This document shows positions 16,128 through 23,872 of a DNA stretch of 46,552 nucleotides, piece by piece (the stretch's first letter is position 1; the number at the start of each line of letters is the position of its first letter). The stretch lies in the IMG/VR virus record IMGVR_UViG_3300031857_000347, positions 1-46,552 of that record, one strand, 5' to 3'. The notes below the pieces were generated by a model that did not search any database, was not told the DNA's origin, and saw only the letters and a list, made by a program, of their open reading frames with translations. The translations under genes and the position numbers were made by a program. Source of the DNA: a virus.

Positions 16128-16496
16128 TTACTTGCGCTTCTTCGCCACTGCGGTCTCGGACGTTGCCGCCGCTGCCGCAGCTTCTTCAGCTTCCAGGCGA
16201 CGCTGCTCGGCTTCGAGCGGGTCGACAGCCGGGGCCGCCTCGACGACAACGGGCTCGGCAGGCTTGCCAAGCGACTTGGCGTAAGCTTCCGCGTCGAAGG
16301 TCTCTTCGGTGCGTACCAAGTGGGACATGATCGGGCGGTTCGGGCTCGGGGCAACGTGGGAGCCCGAGTAGATGACGGCCGACTTCGGAAGGAATTGGAG
16401 CAAGTGCTCCGGGATTTCCGAGGGGCCGGGGAAATACGAGGTGTAGAAACGCCCATCCGGGGCGAACCAGTTATTGCGAAGAACGACTTGGGCCAT
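16128..16496 (-). CDS. Small virion-cluster protein, unknown function
   Basis: The 122-residue protein has a folded-looking N-terminal half with aromatic residues (VVLRNNWFAPDGRFYTSYFP) and a C-terminal half of Glu/Ala-rich sequence (residues about 85-115) ending AKKRK. It lies between cement protein and tail tube A, as small head-completion or decoration proteins do in BPP-like genomes. A good ribosome-binding sequence precedes the ATG. No catalytic motif was seen. Confidence 0.65.
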   Translation of the reverse strand: MAQVVLRNNWFAPDGRFYTSYFPGPSEIPEHLLQFLPKSAVIYSGSHVAPSPNRPIMSHLVRTEETFDAEAYAKSLGKPAEPVVVEAAPAVDPLEAEQRRLEAEEAAAAAATSETAVAKKRK

Positions 16497-16525
16497 TGGG
16501 TAGGTCTCCCTTCTCTCCAGGAAAT

Positions 16526-16552
16526 CCCGGCCCCCCTTTCGGAGAGCCGGGT
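16526..16552 (-). terminator. Hairpin downstream of the cement gene
   Basis: On the minus strand, CCCGGCTCTCC, a GAAA tetraloop and GGGGGGCCGGG form an 11-bp stem with two wobble pairs. ATTTCC follows. The U-run is short, so it may be a partial terminator or an mRNA-stabilising hairpin. It would limit read-through from the highly expressed capsid genes. Confidence 0.7.
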
Positions 16553-16577
16553 TGGTTCACGTACTCTGCGTCGACCC

Positions 16578-17051
16578 TTAGAAGGTCTGCGCAGCCGGCA
16601 ACGCCTGCCAGTTCTGGGCGTGTGCGAGCGGGACGATCGACACGTCGACAGCGCCGGCCGTGAGGACCGCCGTAGCGACGTTGTTGAGGACGCCGAGGAA
16701 GCGCTCGTAGGCGACGCCCTGGTTGAGCGGGATCACGCGACGGAAGCCGGCGACGAGCTGGGCGACCGGGATCGCTTCAGTCGAACCGTGCAGGGTCGAG
16801 GTGCCGTTCGTGGCGAGAGCCGCCGTGTCGTCGGACACGACTTCGAAGACGACCGTTGCAGCGCCGCCCGAGGTGGCCGTGGTGCGGATCGTGATGACGG
16901 CAGCCAGGGGTTCGCCATTGCCGATCGGGCGGCCACCGTTCGAAGAACCGCGAAGGTTGCCGAGGTCAATCTGGTCGCCGATGACGTTGCGACCAAGGGC
17001 GGTCGGAAGCGTCACGTTGCGGGCCAAGTCGGTGTACTGGTCGAGGATCAT
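16578..17051 (-). CDS. Capsid cement protein (Bbp16-like)
   Basis: The 157-residue protein starts MILDQYTDLARN and continues with TIRTTATSGGAATVVFEVVS and LGVLNNVATAVLTAGAVDVSI. This beta-rich pattern resembles the jelly-roll cement protein Bbp16 of Bordetella phage BPP-1. Such proteins trimerise on the outside of the head and strengthen it. It follows the capsid gene directly, as in BPP-1. The gene is bounded by two hairpins (17073-17105 and 16526-16552), so it could be translated from a stable capsid-cement message. The assignment rests on remembered family patterns. Confidence 0.75.
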   Translation of the reverse strand: MILDQYTDLARNVTLPTALGRNVIGDQIDLGNLRGSSNGGRPIGNGEPLAAVITIRTTATSGGAATVVFEVVSDDTAALATNGTSTLHGSTEAIPVAQLVAGFRRVIPLNQGVAYERFLGVLNNVATAVLTAGAVDVSIVPLAHAQNWQALPAAQTF

Positions 17052-17072
17052 TCTCTTTCTCCTGTTCGTTTG

Positions 17073-17105
17073 AGGCCGGGGTCGGGGGCCTGCCTAAGCA
17101 GACCC
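17073..17105 (-). terminator. Hairpin between capsid and cement genes
   Basis: On the minus strand, GGGGGTCTGC, the loop TTAG and GCAGGCCCCC form a 10-bp stem (one T-G pair) just after the capsid stop codon. There is no U-run, so it is more likely an mRNA processing or stability hairpin, or a weak attenuator, than a full terminator. Confidence 0.6.
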
Positions 17106-17113
17106 CCAGCCGG

Positions 17114-18127
17114 TTAGGTGTTCGGGACCAGCGCTTCGTCAGCCGACAGTGCGTCGACACGACCGATCGGGATGCCCTGGAATTCGGACACCATCTTACC
17201 GCCGACGTTCTTGTCTTCGAGCGTCGCGTTGGTGACGGCGTTCGCGATCTGCTGGCGAAGGATCATGCGCGTGTTGCGCGACATGTAGAACTTCGCGTTG
17301 CACTTGGCGAACGACGGGATGCGCTCCATGGCCTGGAACATCAGGTTGGGGAGGTTGGCACCCGTGGAAGCCGTCGGCGACAGGTCCGACTTGTCGATGT
17401 TCGGGATGCGGACAGCGTAGCGCCAGTCCTTGACCGTGAGGCCGAGGTCGAGGCGGTAGTGCGTCCGGTACATCTCTGCGCGACCGTTGGCACCGTCGAT
17501 GTTTTCGACCGTGACGCGGCCCTTGTCCGTGATCTGGAGGCCAGCCGTCGAGCCCTTCGGCACGATGCCGTGGATGGTCTCTTCGCCCCAGCCGATCAGC
17601 CAGATCGAGGTGTTGTCGGTGCCTGCGCCGCCGCCATGGATGACGTTTTCGGCCGAAGCGGCCGAGGACGCCAGACGCGTCGAGTAACGCGGGGCGAGGC
17701 CCGTGATACGTTCCGGGTTCGAGCGTTCGCTTTCGTAGATCAGCGCGCGGGTCGCTTCCTGCGAGAACGCTTCGATGAACGACTTCTCTTCCGAGAAGCG
17801 CCATTCGGCGTCGTTGCCGTTGAGGCCGGCCAGTGCGTAGTCGATCTCGGCGTAGGTCTCGATCATGCCGGTCTTGTCTTCGACCTGCACGGTCGTCGAC
17901 TTGCTCGGCTGGACGCCGCCGTACAGACGACGCCACGTAACCGTCGGGAGGCCCGTGCGGATCGTGGTGAGATGGCCGGTCGGCAGGTTGCCTTCCTTGA
18001 ATACGATGTCGTCGAAGATTTCGTTTTCCTGCGCGAGGATTTCGACGACCTTCGCGATGCGACCATCGGGGTCCGTGATCTTCGCAAGGTCCAACAGTGT
18101 CGGACGGGTTACGTTCAATGCGGCCAT
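17114..18127 (-). CDS. Major capsid protein (BPP-1 Bbp17-like)
   Basis: The 337-residue protein is placed directly after the scaffold gene. Its sequence follows the major capsid family of BPP-like podoviruses: MAALNVTRPTLLDLAKITDP at the start, then VEILAQENEIFDDIVFKEGN (about residues 27-46), LPTVTWRRLYGGVQPSK (about 59-75) and RNTRMILRQQIANAV near 280. It should build the HK97-fold shell. The gene has a strong Shine-Dalgarno sequence (aaaaaggag) and a promoter of its own at 18163-18191, fitting the large amounts of protein needed. Confidence 0.88.
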   Translation of the reverse strand: MAALNVTRPTLLDLAKITDPDGRIAKVVEILAQENEIFDDIVFKEGNLPTGHLTTIRTGLPTVTWRRLYGGVQPSKSTTVQVEDKTGMIETYAEIDYALAGLNGNDAEWRFSEEKSFIEAFSQEATRALIYESERSNPERITGLAPRYSTRLASSAASAENVIHGGGAGTDNTSIWLIGWGEETIHGIVPKGSTAGLQITDKGRVTVENIDGANGRAEMYRTHYRLDLGLTVKDWRYAVRIPNIDKSDLSPTASTGANLPNLMFQAMERIPSFAKCNAKFYMSRNTRMILRQQIANAVTNATLEDKNVGGKMVSEFQGIPIGRVDALSADEALVPNT

Positions 18128-18162
18128 CTGTGCTTACTCCTTTTTCGTTGACAGGTTCCGGG

Positions 18163-18191
18163 ATACTACTTCATTCCAGAGGCGTTGTAAA
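18163..18191 (-). promoter_or_regulatory. Sigma70-type promoter before the capsid gene
   Basis: On the minus strand, TTTACA (18186-18191), a 17-base spacer and TAGTAT (18163-18168) match the -35 and -10 hexamers at five and four positions. The start site would fall about 18156, some 30 bases before the capsid ATG. It would give extra capsid and cement transcripts inside the late operon. Confidence 0.55.
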
Positions 18192-18840
18192 AGTCTTTTG
18201 CGGACACGCCGCCCTTGGCGCCGGGCGCCGAGGTGCCAGCGACGAATTTGTCGTCCGACACGGCTTTGCCCAGGCGCGTCAGCAAACGGATGACTTCGGG
18301 GTGGTTGCCGGCGCCCGTGACTTCGAGAGCTTCGGCAAGACCCGGCGTGGCAAATTCGGAGGCCAGGGCCTTTTTGGCGAAAGCCAAGCTTTTCTTCTGC
18401 GCCGCTTCGTCGCCGCCGATTTCCTTGTCGGCTTTGAACCCTGCGACCCATTCGTTGTGCGTCGCCTCCCACTGCGACTTCAGTTGCTCGGCCGACTTCT
18501 GCTCTTGCTTGATCTGAAGATCGACGAGCTTCTGCGCCTGCTCCTGGGTCAGGCCGAGTTCCTTGAACGCGCCTTCGTATTCGGCGCGAACTTCGTCGGG
18601 GACCTTGAAGCCGTCGGGAAGCTTGAACTCGTACTTCTCGGGCGGTCCAGCCTTCTTGTCGGCTTCGCCATCCTTGGCCGCCTTGTCGTCTTTTGCGGCA
18701 GCAGCCGCCTGCTCGACCGTCTTCGGGTCTGCCGCACCGACAGCCGCGTCAGCGGCCTTCGGGTCGGGCGTAGCGCCAGCGGTGGCTTTCGGGTCTGCGG
18801 CGCCGGCGCCGCCTTCCGTCACAAGGGTTCCTTCCGTCAT
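18166..18840 (-). CDS. Capsid scaffold protein
   Basis: The 224-residue protein has a low-complexity N-terminus rich in Ala, Asp, Gly and Lys (residues 1-70, with three short ADPKA-type repeats). A charged helical middle follows (YEGAFKELGLTQEQAQKLVD and LQIKQEQKSAEQLKSQWEAT), then a conserved C-terminal region (about 140-224, ending AKDFYNASGMK). This is the usual composition of phage scaffolds, which guide shell assembly and then leave. It lies between the Bbp19-like gene and the capsid gene. Start and previous stop overlap as ATGA. Confidence 0.8.
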   Translation of the reverse strand: MTEGTLVTEGGAGAADPKATAGATPDPKAADAAVGAADPKTVEQAAAAAKDDKAAKDGEADKKAGPPEKYEFKLPDGFKVPDEVRAEYEGAFKELGLTQEQAQKLVDLQIKQEQKSAEQLKSQWEATHNEWVAGFKADKEIGGDEAAQKKSLAFAKKALASEFATPGLAEALEVTGAGNHPEVIRLLTRLGKAVSDDKFVAGTSAPGAKGGVSAKDFYNASGMK

Positions 18841-19184
18841 TTCTCTTCCTCCTGGTTGGTGAGGGCTTGCTGAACTTTCAACCGCTCCTCGAACTCGTCA
18901 CTCATAACCTTATAGGCATCGGGCATAGATTTCAATACCCATTTGTGGAGGAAACGCCCAACGTGTTTCCGCCCTTCGGCGTAGGCCATGGTCAGGGGTT
19001 TCTCGCCGACAAACGACGAGTTGAAAAGTTGGCTCTCCGTCAGCAGCTCCCATACGACCGCGCGGCCTTCGTAGGTCTCCAGCAGTCGGCGCATCCAGCG
19101 TTCCCATTCGAGCTTCTCGCGCGCGGTCTTGCGCTCGTGCGCCGCTTGTGTTTCCTCGGGCAGGACGTCCAGCTCGTATTGCAT
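18837..19184 (-). CDS. Bbp19-like head-region protein
   Basis: The 115-residue protein contains the family pattern EGRAVVWELLTESQLFNSSF followed by the AYAEGRKHVGRFL helix. I recognise this as the small protein encoded between portal and scaffold in BPP-1-like phages (Bbp19 family). Its molecular role is not established to my knowledge. The ATG comes one base before the portal stop region, so the genes are tightly packed. The N-terminal 35 residues are charged and probably helical. Confidence 0.7.
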   Translation of the reverse strand: MQYELDVLPEETQAAHERKTAREKLEWERWMRRLLETYEGRAVVWELLTESQLFNSSFVGEKPLTMAYAEGRKHVGRFLHKWVLKSMPDAYKVMSDEFEERLKVQQALTNQEEEK

Positions 19185-20885
19185 TTATCGCGCTCCCTGC
19201 TTGGCGAGCCCTTCGGACACGCCGTCGAGGATCGACTTGCCGTCGCTCGTGCGCGTCTCGCTCGCCGTCTTCGCGGCGTCGGCAGTGGCGCCCAACTGTT
19301 CCACCATGGCCGCCTGTTCCTGGGCTTCCTGGGCCTGCTTGCGCGACGCAGCGACCTGCTCGTCCGAGCGAACCAGGGAAGGCGGCGTGCGGAGCTGCTC
19401 GGCGTAGACGTCGACCGCTTGGTCCCCGTCGAACTTTTTGCCGTCCGACAGCCCGGCCTGCATCAGCCCGCCGACGAACGTACCCAAGCGTTCGATGTTG
19501 CTAAGGCCAGCAGCGCGCTGGGCAACGGCCAGGGTCGAAATGTACTCGGGACGGATTTCGCGCCCTTGGAGTTCTTTCGGCGGCAACGGCAAGATTTTAC
19601 CGCCGCCCGCGAGCCGATCCAACTCGGTGAGGCGAATGTAGGTGTTGTCGATCAGCGGGTTCAGGAACTCGCCAAATAGCTGCGTGAGCGGAGGCCCGAG
19701 CTGAAGCAGGCGCTCCTGGTTGCGTTGCGTCAGTTCGAGCTGGTTGCGGGGCTGCACGCCGTCCATGTTGGAGATGGCGAGGAACAGATCGACATAGTAT
19801 GCCCGATCGATGCGGTCCTCGCTGCGCTTTTGGTTCGCGCCGAGAGCCTGCACGTCGGGACGGATTTCGTAGACGGGCTTCAAGCCTTGCGAATTGCCGT
19901 CGAGGTCGAACAGCGTAGCGCCGCCCGGCAACTGATTGATGGGCGTATTGCGGAGCGTGGCCGGCCCCTGGAGCGGCGGGTGGACGAGCTTGTCGATCGC
20001 CTGGGCCAGACGGCGTTCGCCGACCTGCAAACCCTTGACGTCGCCAAGCGCCGTCATGCCGGGGCAGTCGGTGCCGTAGATGTCTTCAGCCGTGACTTCC
20101 CAGCGCGGGACGTAGTAGGGGAAACGATCGTAGCCCGACTTGCGCAGGAACTTGCCTTCGGTGTCAGAGGGCTCCCAGTAGATCGAGGCGAAGCGCTTGT
20201 TCTTCGCGAGGCCGGGGCCGGGCTTGTAGTCTTCGTTCGGCATGACGCAGTGGCGAACCGTGCGCCACGCGTCGTAGTTGCCGCTGTCGTAGGCGGCCTT
20301 GACGCCAGCTGACACGTTCTTCATCCCGAAGCGCTTGACCATCTGCAAGACGGTCATCTGCCATTCGCGATAGACGGTATCGACCCGCAGCTCGCCGTTC
20401 TGGGCGATCGCGTAGCTGCCGACCGAGTGGGCATAGAAGCGCGACACGGTGTCGAAGTCGTCTTCCTGGTACATGCAGCCGGTGCCGAATTGCACCATCT
20501 CGCCAAGCATGACGGGCGCCATGTTGTAGAGGTTCGACGAGTTGAACACGCGATTGAGGACGCCTTCGACTTCGTAGAGGTATTCTTGGACAGGCTTATA
20601 CTCGGCCAAGTCCGGGTCGTCGATCCCGAGCGCAAACCATTTCGTGGCCGGCGACATGATGCCCGACAGGAGCCCAGCGCGTGCGACCTTGAGCGCCCAC
20701 GACGCGCGCGAGTTGATGATGCTCTGGTGCGCCTTCTCGCCGCGATTGCGGTCGGTGACATTGAACCGCCCGCGCCGGGGCTGCACGAACTCGGCCAGCT
20801 CCCGGTAGTGCTCGATGAACGACGAGCGCTCCTGGATGACTGCGCCGAAGCGCTTGTTCAGGTCTTCGACCTCCTTGCTGGGCAT
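19185..20885 (-). CDS. Portal protein (head-tail connector)
   Basis: The 566-residue protein forms the twelve-fold ring through which DNA is packed and released. The N-terminus (NKRFGAVIQERSSFIEHYRE, then LAEFVQPRRGRFN) and the following SRASWALKVARAGLLSGIMS and LYNMAPVMLGEMVQFGTGCM segments match the podovirus head-to-tail connecting family. The C-terminal region has the ELTQRNQERLLQLGPPL barrel element. The start codon ATG lies inside a palindromic site; the Shine-Dalgarno sequence AGGAGG ends at the edge of that site, nine bases before the ATG. Confidence 0.9.
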   Translation of the reverse strand: MPSKEVEDLNKRFGAVIQERSSFIEHYRELAEFVQPRRGRFNVTDRNRGEKAHQSIINSRASWALKVARAGLLSGIMSPATKWFALGIDDPDLAEYKPVQEYLYEVEGVLNRVFNSSNLYNMAPVMLGEMVQFGTGCMYQEDDFDTVSRFYAHSVGSYAIAQNGELRVDTVYREWQMTVLQMVKRFGMKNVSAGVKAAYDSGNYDAWRTVRHCVMPNEDYKPGPGLAKNKRFASIYWEPSDTEGKFLRKSGYDRFPYYVPRWEVTAEDIYGTDCPGMTALGDVKGLQVGERRLAQAIDKLVHPPLQGPATLRNTPINQLPGGATLFDLDGNSQGLKPVYEIRPDVQALGANQKRSEDRIDRAYYVDLFLAISNMDGVQPRNQLELTQRNQERLLQLGPPLTQLFGEFLNPLIDNTYIRLTELDRLAGGGKILPLPPKELQGREIRPEYISTLAVAQRAAGLSNIERLGTFVGGLMQAGLSDGKKFDGDQAVDVYAEQLRTPPSLVRSDEQVAASRKQAQEAQEQAAMVEQLGATADAAKTASETRTSDGKSILDGVSEGLAKQGAR

Positions 20886-20896
20886 TACGTAATACC
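20881..20896 (-). promoter_or_regulatory. Dispersed palindrome copy 4 (GGTATTACGTAATGCC)
   Basis: In the minus-strand sense this site contains the portal ATG start codon in its right arm, and its left GG overlaps the Shine-Dalgarno sequence. A protein bound here would sit on the portal translation start region in the DNA. The site is co-directional with the late operon. Confidence 0.72.
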
Positions 20897-20898
20897 TC

Positions 20899-21114
20899 CT
20901 ACATGCCGAGGAGCGTTTTGCCGCTCGTCGAGACGTCGCCGGTCAGACCTTGCGCTGCGGTCAGGATGGTCGAATTGCGACCGCTCGCAAGGGCGGCGCG
21001 CTGGCGCGACTGGCTACGCGCCTTCGTCACCTGGGGGTCGACCTCGGTCGGGGGCGGCGGCGGTGCGGGCGGGGGCGGCGGGGGAGCCGGCATCGACGGG
21101 GCAGAGAAGCACAT
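20899..21114 (-). CDS. Small proline-rich virion-cluster protein
   Basis: The 71-residue protein opens with a proline tract (PAPPPPPPAPPPPPTEV, residues about 8-25). A C-terminal part with GRNSTILTAAQGLTG and TSGKTLLGM follows. Short Pro-rich proteins with an ILT motif and a terminal KTLLG are frequent just upstream of portal genes in BPP-like and related phages. Their function is unknown; a flexible head-tail or scaffold role is possible. Shine-Dalgarno sequence and spacing are good (start three bases before the preceding stop region). Confidence 0.7.
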   Translation of the reverse strand: MCFSAPSMPAPPPPPPAPPPPPTEVDPQVTKARSQSRQRAALASGRNSTILTAAQGLTGDVSTSGKTLLGM

Positions 21115-21117
21115 TGG

Positions 21118-21591
21118 TCAAGCTCCTTTGTGGAAATACTGGAATGTCTGCCCAGCATAGTCGTTCTCGGCGTACTTTGCAAACCCGAGTTTCGCGATCC
21201 AGGCCAAGCGTTGGGGAGTTGCATCGCTGCGCTCGGCGATGCCGATCGCCCCCGCGAAGAACTCCTTCCCCTCGTCCGTCGCCATGAAACGCAGGACGCT
21301 CTTGGTCATGTGGATTTTCTTGCGTTCGAGCGAGGCGTGGGAGAGCGTCTGAATTTGGTTGAATTGGTCGACGCCGAAGAGATACACGGGCGACAGCACC
21401 ATGCCCGCATCGACATAGGCGAGCTTCTTCAAGGTGACGAAGCGCGAGCGGATCGCCTCCCGGTCCATCCCCATATGCTCCTTTGCCCACTCGATGTCTT
21501 CCAGCGTGTACTGGTGGGGGTCGTTGAGGATGTAGTCGATCACCCCGAGCTTGCCCAAGGCGCTCCAGTTCGTCGCGACGATGACGGTCAT
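21118..21591 (-). CDS. Conserved late-operon protein, unknown function
   Basis: The 157-residue protein starts MTVIVATNWSALGKLGVIDY at an ATG that overlaps the large terminase stop as TAATG. It contains an N-terminal segment that could be a small DNA-binding fold (YTLEDIEWAKEHMGMDREAI, then RSRFVTLKKLAYVD). The C-terminal part ends IAKLGFAKYAENDYAGQTF. Its place between large terminase and portal suggests packaging or head completion. I do not recognise the family. Confidence 0.65.
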   Translation of the reverse strand: MTVIVATNWSALGKLGVIDYILNDPHQYTLEDIEWAKEHMGMDREAIRSRFVTLKKLAYVDAGMVLSPVYLFGVDQFNQIQTLSHASLERKKIHMTKSVLRFMATDEGKEFFAGAIGIAERSDATPQRLAWIAKLGFAKYAENDYAGQTFQYFHKGA

Positions 21592-23174
21592 TACAGTCTC
21601 CCTTCCAGAGGATTGTAGTCGATGTTGGGCTTTTCGTTGACGTTGTGGCCCGCGAAATCGTTGGCATTGCCCGGCGCCACTTCGGCCGCAAACGTGAGGG
21701 CCAGACCGTCGGCGATGTCGGGGCTGGAGTAGCCGCGCTCTTTGAGTTCGGCTTTGCTCTCCAGGTTGATCTTCTGCCCGTTGGTCGTGTACCCGAATTG
21801 GCGGGACAGCAGTTGCTCCTTCAGCTCGCGCCCAGGCGACCCTGCACCCTGGTCCTGCGGCAGACACAGGCGCGTGCCGAGCGCGTCGCGGACCTTGCCC
21901 CACATCTCGTCGACCTTGTAGCGGTAGGTGTTCGTGTCGGTGGGCTTGCCGCCGAAGTTGACTTCGGTCACGGGGTAGCCGAGATGGCGAAGCTGGTCGA
22001 CGACGCCGCCGCCGATCCCGCCGCCGTCGACGAAGATCATAGCGACCCGATGTCCGAGGTTGCGGAAGAAGCGGATTTTCTCGATGACTTTGCCGGTGAG
22101 CTGCACCGTGTCGATGCCCTTGTAGCGATCCTTCTCGCTGAACCACGAGCGCGCGTCCATGCCCTGGCGCGTATAGATCACGCTGTCGTCGTCGCCGAAG
22201 CGGGCCACGTCTACGCCCAGCACGATCGGGTCGCGGTTCAGGGGCGGCAGAGGGCGCACCATGGCGTCTCCCACCTGATCGCCGCCGATAAACTGCGTCG
22301 AACCCTGCGCCGGAAATTGACCCAACACGCGCACCTTGACGATGTCGCTGTCGATGCCGAAGTCGTCGACCATCTTCTGCTGTTCTTTTTTGTTCGTGAT
22401 GGCGACGGAGCGCGCGTCGATCATCCGAACCGTGTAGCGGTGCTTCTGGCTGCCGACGCAGTTCTCGTAGAACGCCCCAGTGTTTCGCGTCGGGTTGCCG
22501 AAGTCGAACACCATGGGCTCGCCGGTCATCAAGCCGCCCTTGCGAACTTCGAAGATGTTCTCGCCGATACCCGAGGCTTCGTCGAAGATGTAGAAGCTGG
22601 TGGAGTTCGCAGCATGCTGGCCGGCGAAGCTTTCCGAGTTCTCTTCGCGCGACGTCTGCGCCGTGACCACGCCGCCGAGGTACTTGCTCTTGAGCGCCAT
22701 TGACCCTCGGCCGGCCGAGTAGTCGGCCCAGTGCGCCGTAAGAGATTTGGCGTGCCACTCCCCGAGCGTGGCCCAGGTCTTGGTGCGAAGCTGGATGTCG
22801 GTGTTGGCCGTGACCGTGCCTTTGCAGCTCGGCCGCGTATCGATGACGAATTTGATAAGCCACGCCACCATGACGGACTTGCCGATGCCGTGCCCCGACG
22901 CCGTTGAGTACATGATCGGCTCGACGGGGTCTTTGCCGTTGAACCCTCGCGCCTTGATGTCGCGCCCGAGCTGGTCTAGGAATTCGCAGGCCCACACGTC
23001 GGGGCCGTATTCGCAGCCGTAGCGGGACTTCCACGGCTCGGCCAGCTTCACGAGCTGGATCGAGGTGTCGTTGTTCCAATCCCAATTGAACATGACGTAG
23101 CCGAGCGGGTCGGCGTAGAAGTCCGCGATCGTGTCGGCTAGCTGCGCGTCGGCGGATTGTTTCACGCTCGCCAT
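21591..23174 (-). CDS. Terminase large subunit
   Basis: The 527-residue DNA-packaging motor has a Walker A motif SGHGIGKS (residues about 93-100), Walker B FYIFDEA (about 194-200) and the RNase H-like nuclease start VLGVDVARFGDDDSVIY (about 315-330). FVDGGGIGGGVVD (about 370) and SPDIADGLALTF (about 490) supply further nuclease acidic residues. The extended N-terminus with YVMFNWDW is typical of the Mu/BPP-type subgroup. It overlaps the kinase-like gene by 13 bp. The mode of packaging cannot be read from the sequence alone. Confidence 0.92.
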   Translation of the reverse strand: MASVKQSADAQLADTIADFYADPLGYVMFNWDWNNDTSIQLVKLAEPWKSRYGCEYGPDVWACEFLDQLGRDIKARGFNGKDPVEPIMYSTASGHGIGKSVMVAWLIKFVIDTRPSCKGTVTANTDIQLRTKTWATLGEWHAKSLTAHWADYSAGRGSMALKSKYLGGVVTAQTSREENSESFAGQHAANSTSFYIFDEASGIGENIFEVRKGGLMTGEPMVFDFGNPTRNTGAFYENCVGSQKHRYTVRMIDARSVAITNKKEQQKMVDDFGIDSDIVKVRVLGQFPAQGSTQFIGGDQVGDAMVRPLPPLNRDPIVLGVDVARFGDDDSVIYTRQGMDARSWFSEKDRYKGIDTVQLTGKVIEKIRFFRNLGHRVAMIFVDGGGIGGGVVDQLRHLGYPVTEVNFGGKPTDTNTYRYKVDEMWGKVRDALGTRLCLPQDQGAGSPGRELKEQLLSRQFGYTTNGQKINLESKAELKERGYSSPDIADGLALTFAAEVAPGNANDFAGHNVNEKPNIDYNPLEGRL

Positions 23175-23611
23175 TTGACGGGCTCCAGCTTCCAGGCGTT
23201 GGCCTTCATCAGACGAAATATGTAGTGGTTAGCGTAGTCGAGGCACACCGCTCGCCCAGAACGATCGACGCCCCAGTTGCCGACGTGAGCATCAGCTTTA
23301 AGCCACGCCGGAATACGCTTTGGAAGCACCGACCAATCTTTAATAGGCCAGCACCGATCCATCACGAGGTACTTTCCGCCTTGCGACAGTCGACGGCATG
23401 GCACCAACCAGCGTTTGGCTTGAGCTTCAAAGTTGTGCGACATGTTCTTCCAAAGGTCGAACTCGGTGAAGTTGTCGAACGCCGGCAGCTCGCGCTCGAC
23501 CTTGACGACTGTCTCGCTGTTAAGGGCGCACAGGTACGTGTCGCGCGTTTGGCCGCTGCCGAGTTTATCTGCCAGCACAAACTCCCAAAGCTCCCCTTCC
23601 TGCACAGCCAT
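23162..23611 (-). CDS. Minimal protein-kinase-like or phosphotransferase-like protein
   Basis: The 149-residue protein carries a compact set of kinase-like motifs: a glycine-rich loop KLGSGQTRDTYL (residues 16-27), a lysine in VVKVE (K37), a possible helix-C glutamate in NFTEFDLW (E50), a hinge YLVMDRC (81-87), a catalytic loop DAHVGNWGVD with D107, H109 and N112, and a DFG-like LDYA (D125). The order D-x-H-x-x-N resembles the aminoglycoside phosphotransferase branch. It is far shorter than a normal kinase. The ATG overlaps the previous stop (TAATG). The target is unknown; activity is not proven. Confidence 0.6.
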   Translation of the reverse strand: MAVQEGELWEFVLADKLGSGQTRDTYLCALNSETVVKVERELPAFDNFTEFDLWKNMSHNFEAQAKRWLVPCRRLSQGGKYLVMDRCWPIKDWSVLPKRIPAWLKADAHVGNWGVDRSGRAVCLDYANHYIFRLMKANAWKLEPVKWRA

Positions 23612-23724
23612 TACGCGCGCCGACGACGTCGAAGGCGCGGGTAGATACCGTATCCTGCGACTACGGGCGGCTCGCCCCCGCTCACGTTCCCGAAGAAAAA
23701 GAAGATGTAGAGCGCCGAGTTCAT
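23611..23724 (-). CDS. Tiny coupled protein, unknown (37 aa)
   Basis: This short frame starts at an ATG overlapping the previous stop as ATGA and ends in a TAA overlapping the kinase-like start as TAATG. The product has a hydrophobic aromatic N-terminus (ALYIFFFFGN) and a C-terminus of consecutive arginines (PRLRRRRRA). It may be a real small membrane-seeking peptide or mainly a translational relay to the downstream gene. Support comes from the tight overlaps at both ends. Confidence 0.5.
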   Translation of the reverse strand: MNSALYIFFFFGNVSGGEPPVVAGYGIYPRLRRRRRA

Positions 23725-23864
23725 TGCGTCGCCTTCCACGCCTCGTAGTCGGCGCGCGTCGCCGCTTCATCCCAGTCCGTCGCGTCAGCGTTCAAGACTT
23801 GGAACACGGTGTCGCCGTCCTTGATATGCGCTATGTTCGGGTCGAAGGTTTCGGGGTCTGGCAT
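23721..23864 (-). CDS. Small acidic protein, unknown (47 aa)
   Basis: The product begins MPDPETFDPNIAHIKDGDTV and continues with an acidic helix (DWDEAATRADYEAWKATQ). A Shine-Dalgarno-like GGAGA lies directly before the ATG. The stop overlaps the next start as ATGA. No family was recognised. Its position in the tight chain leading to the kinase-like and terminase genes suggests it is translated. Confidence 0.55.
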   Translation of the reverse strand: MPDPETFDPNIAHIKDGDTVFQVLNADATDWDEAATRADYEAWKATQ

Positions 23865-23872
23865 GGTGTCTC

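Noticed and set aside
17700-17712. Further half-site CGTGATAC in the capsid gene
   Set aside because: It is an isolated half without the second arm; expected by chance in coding DNA of this size.
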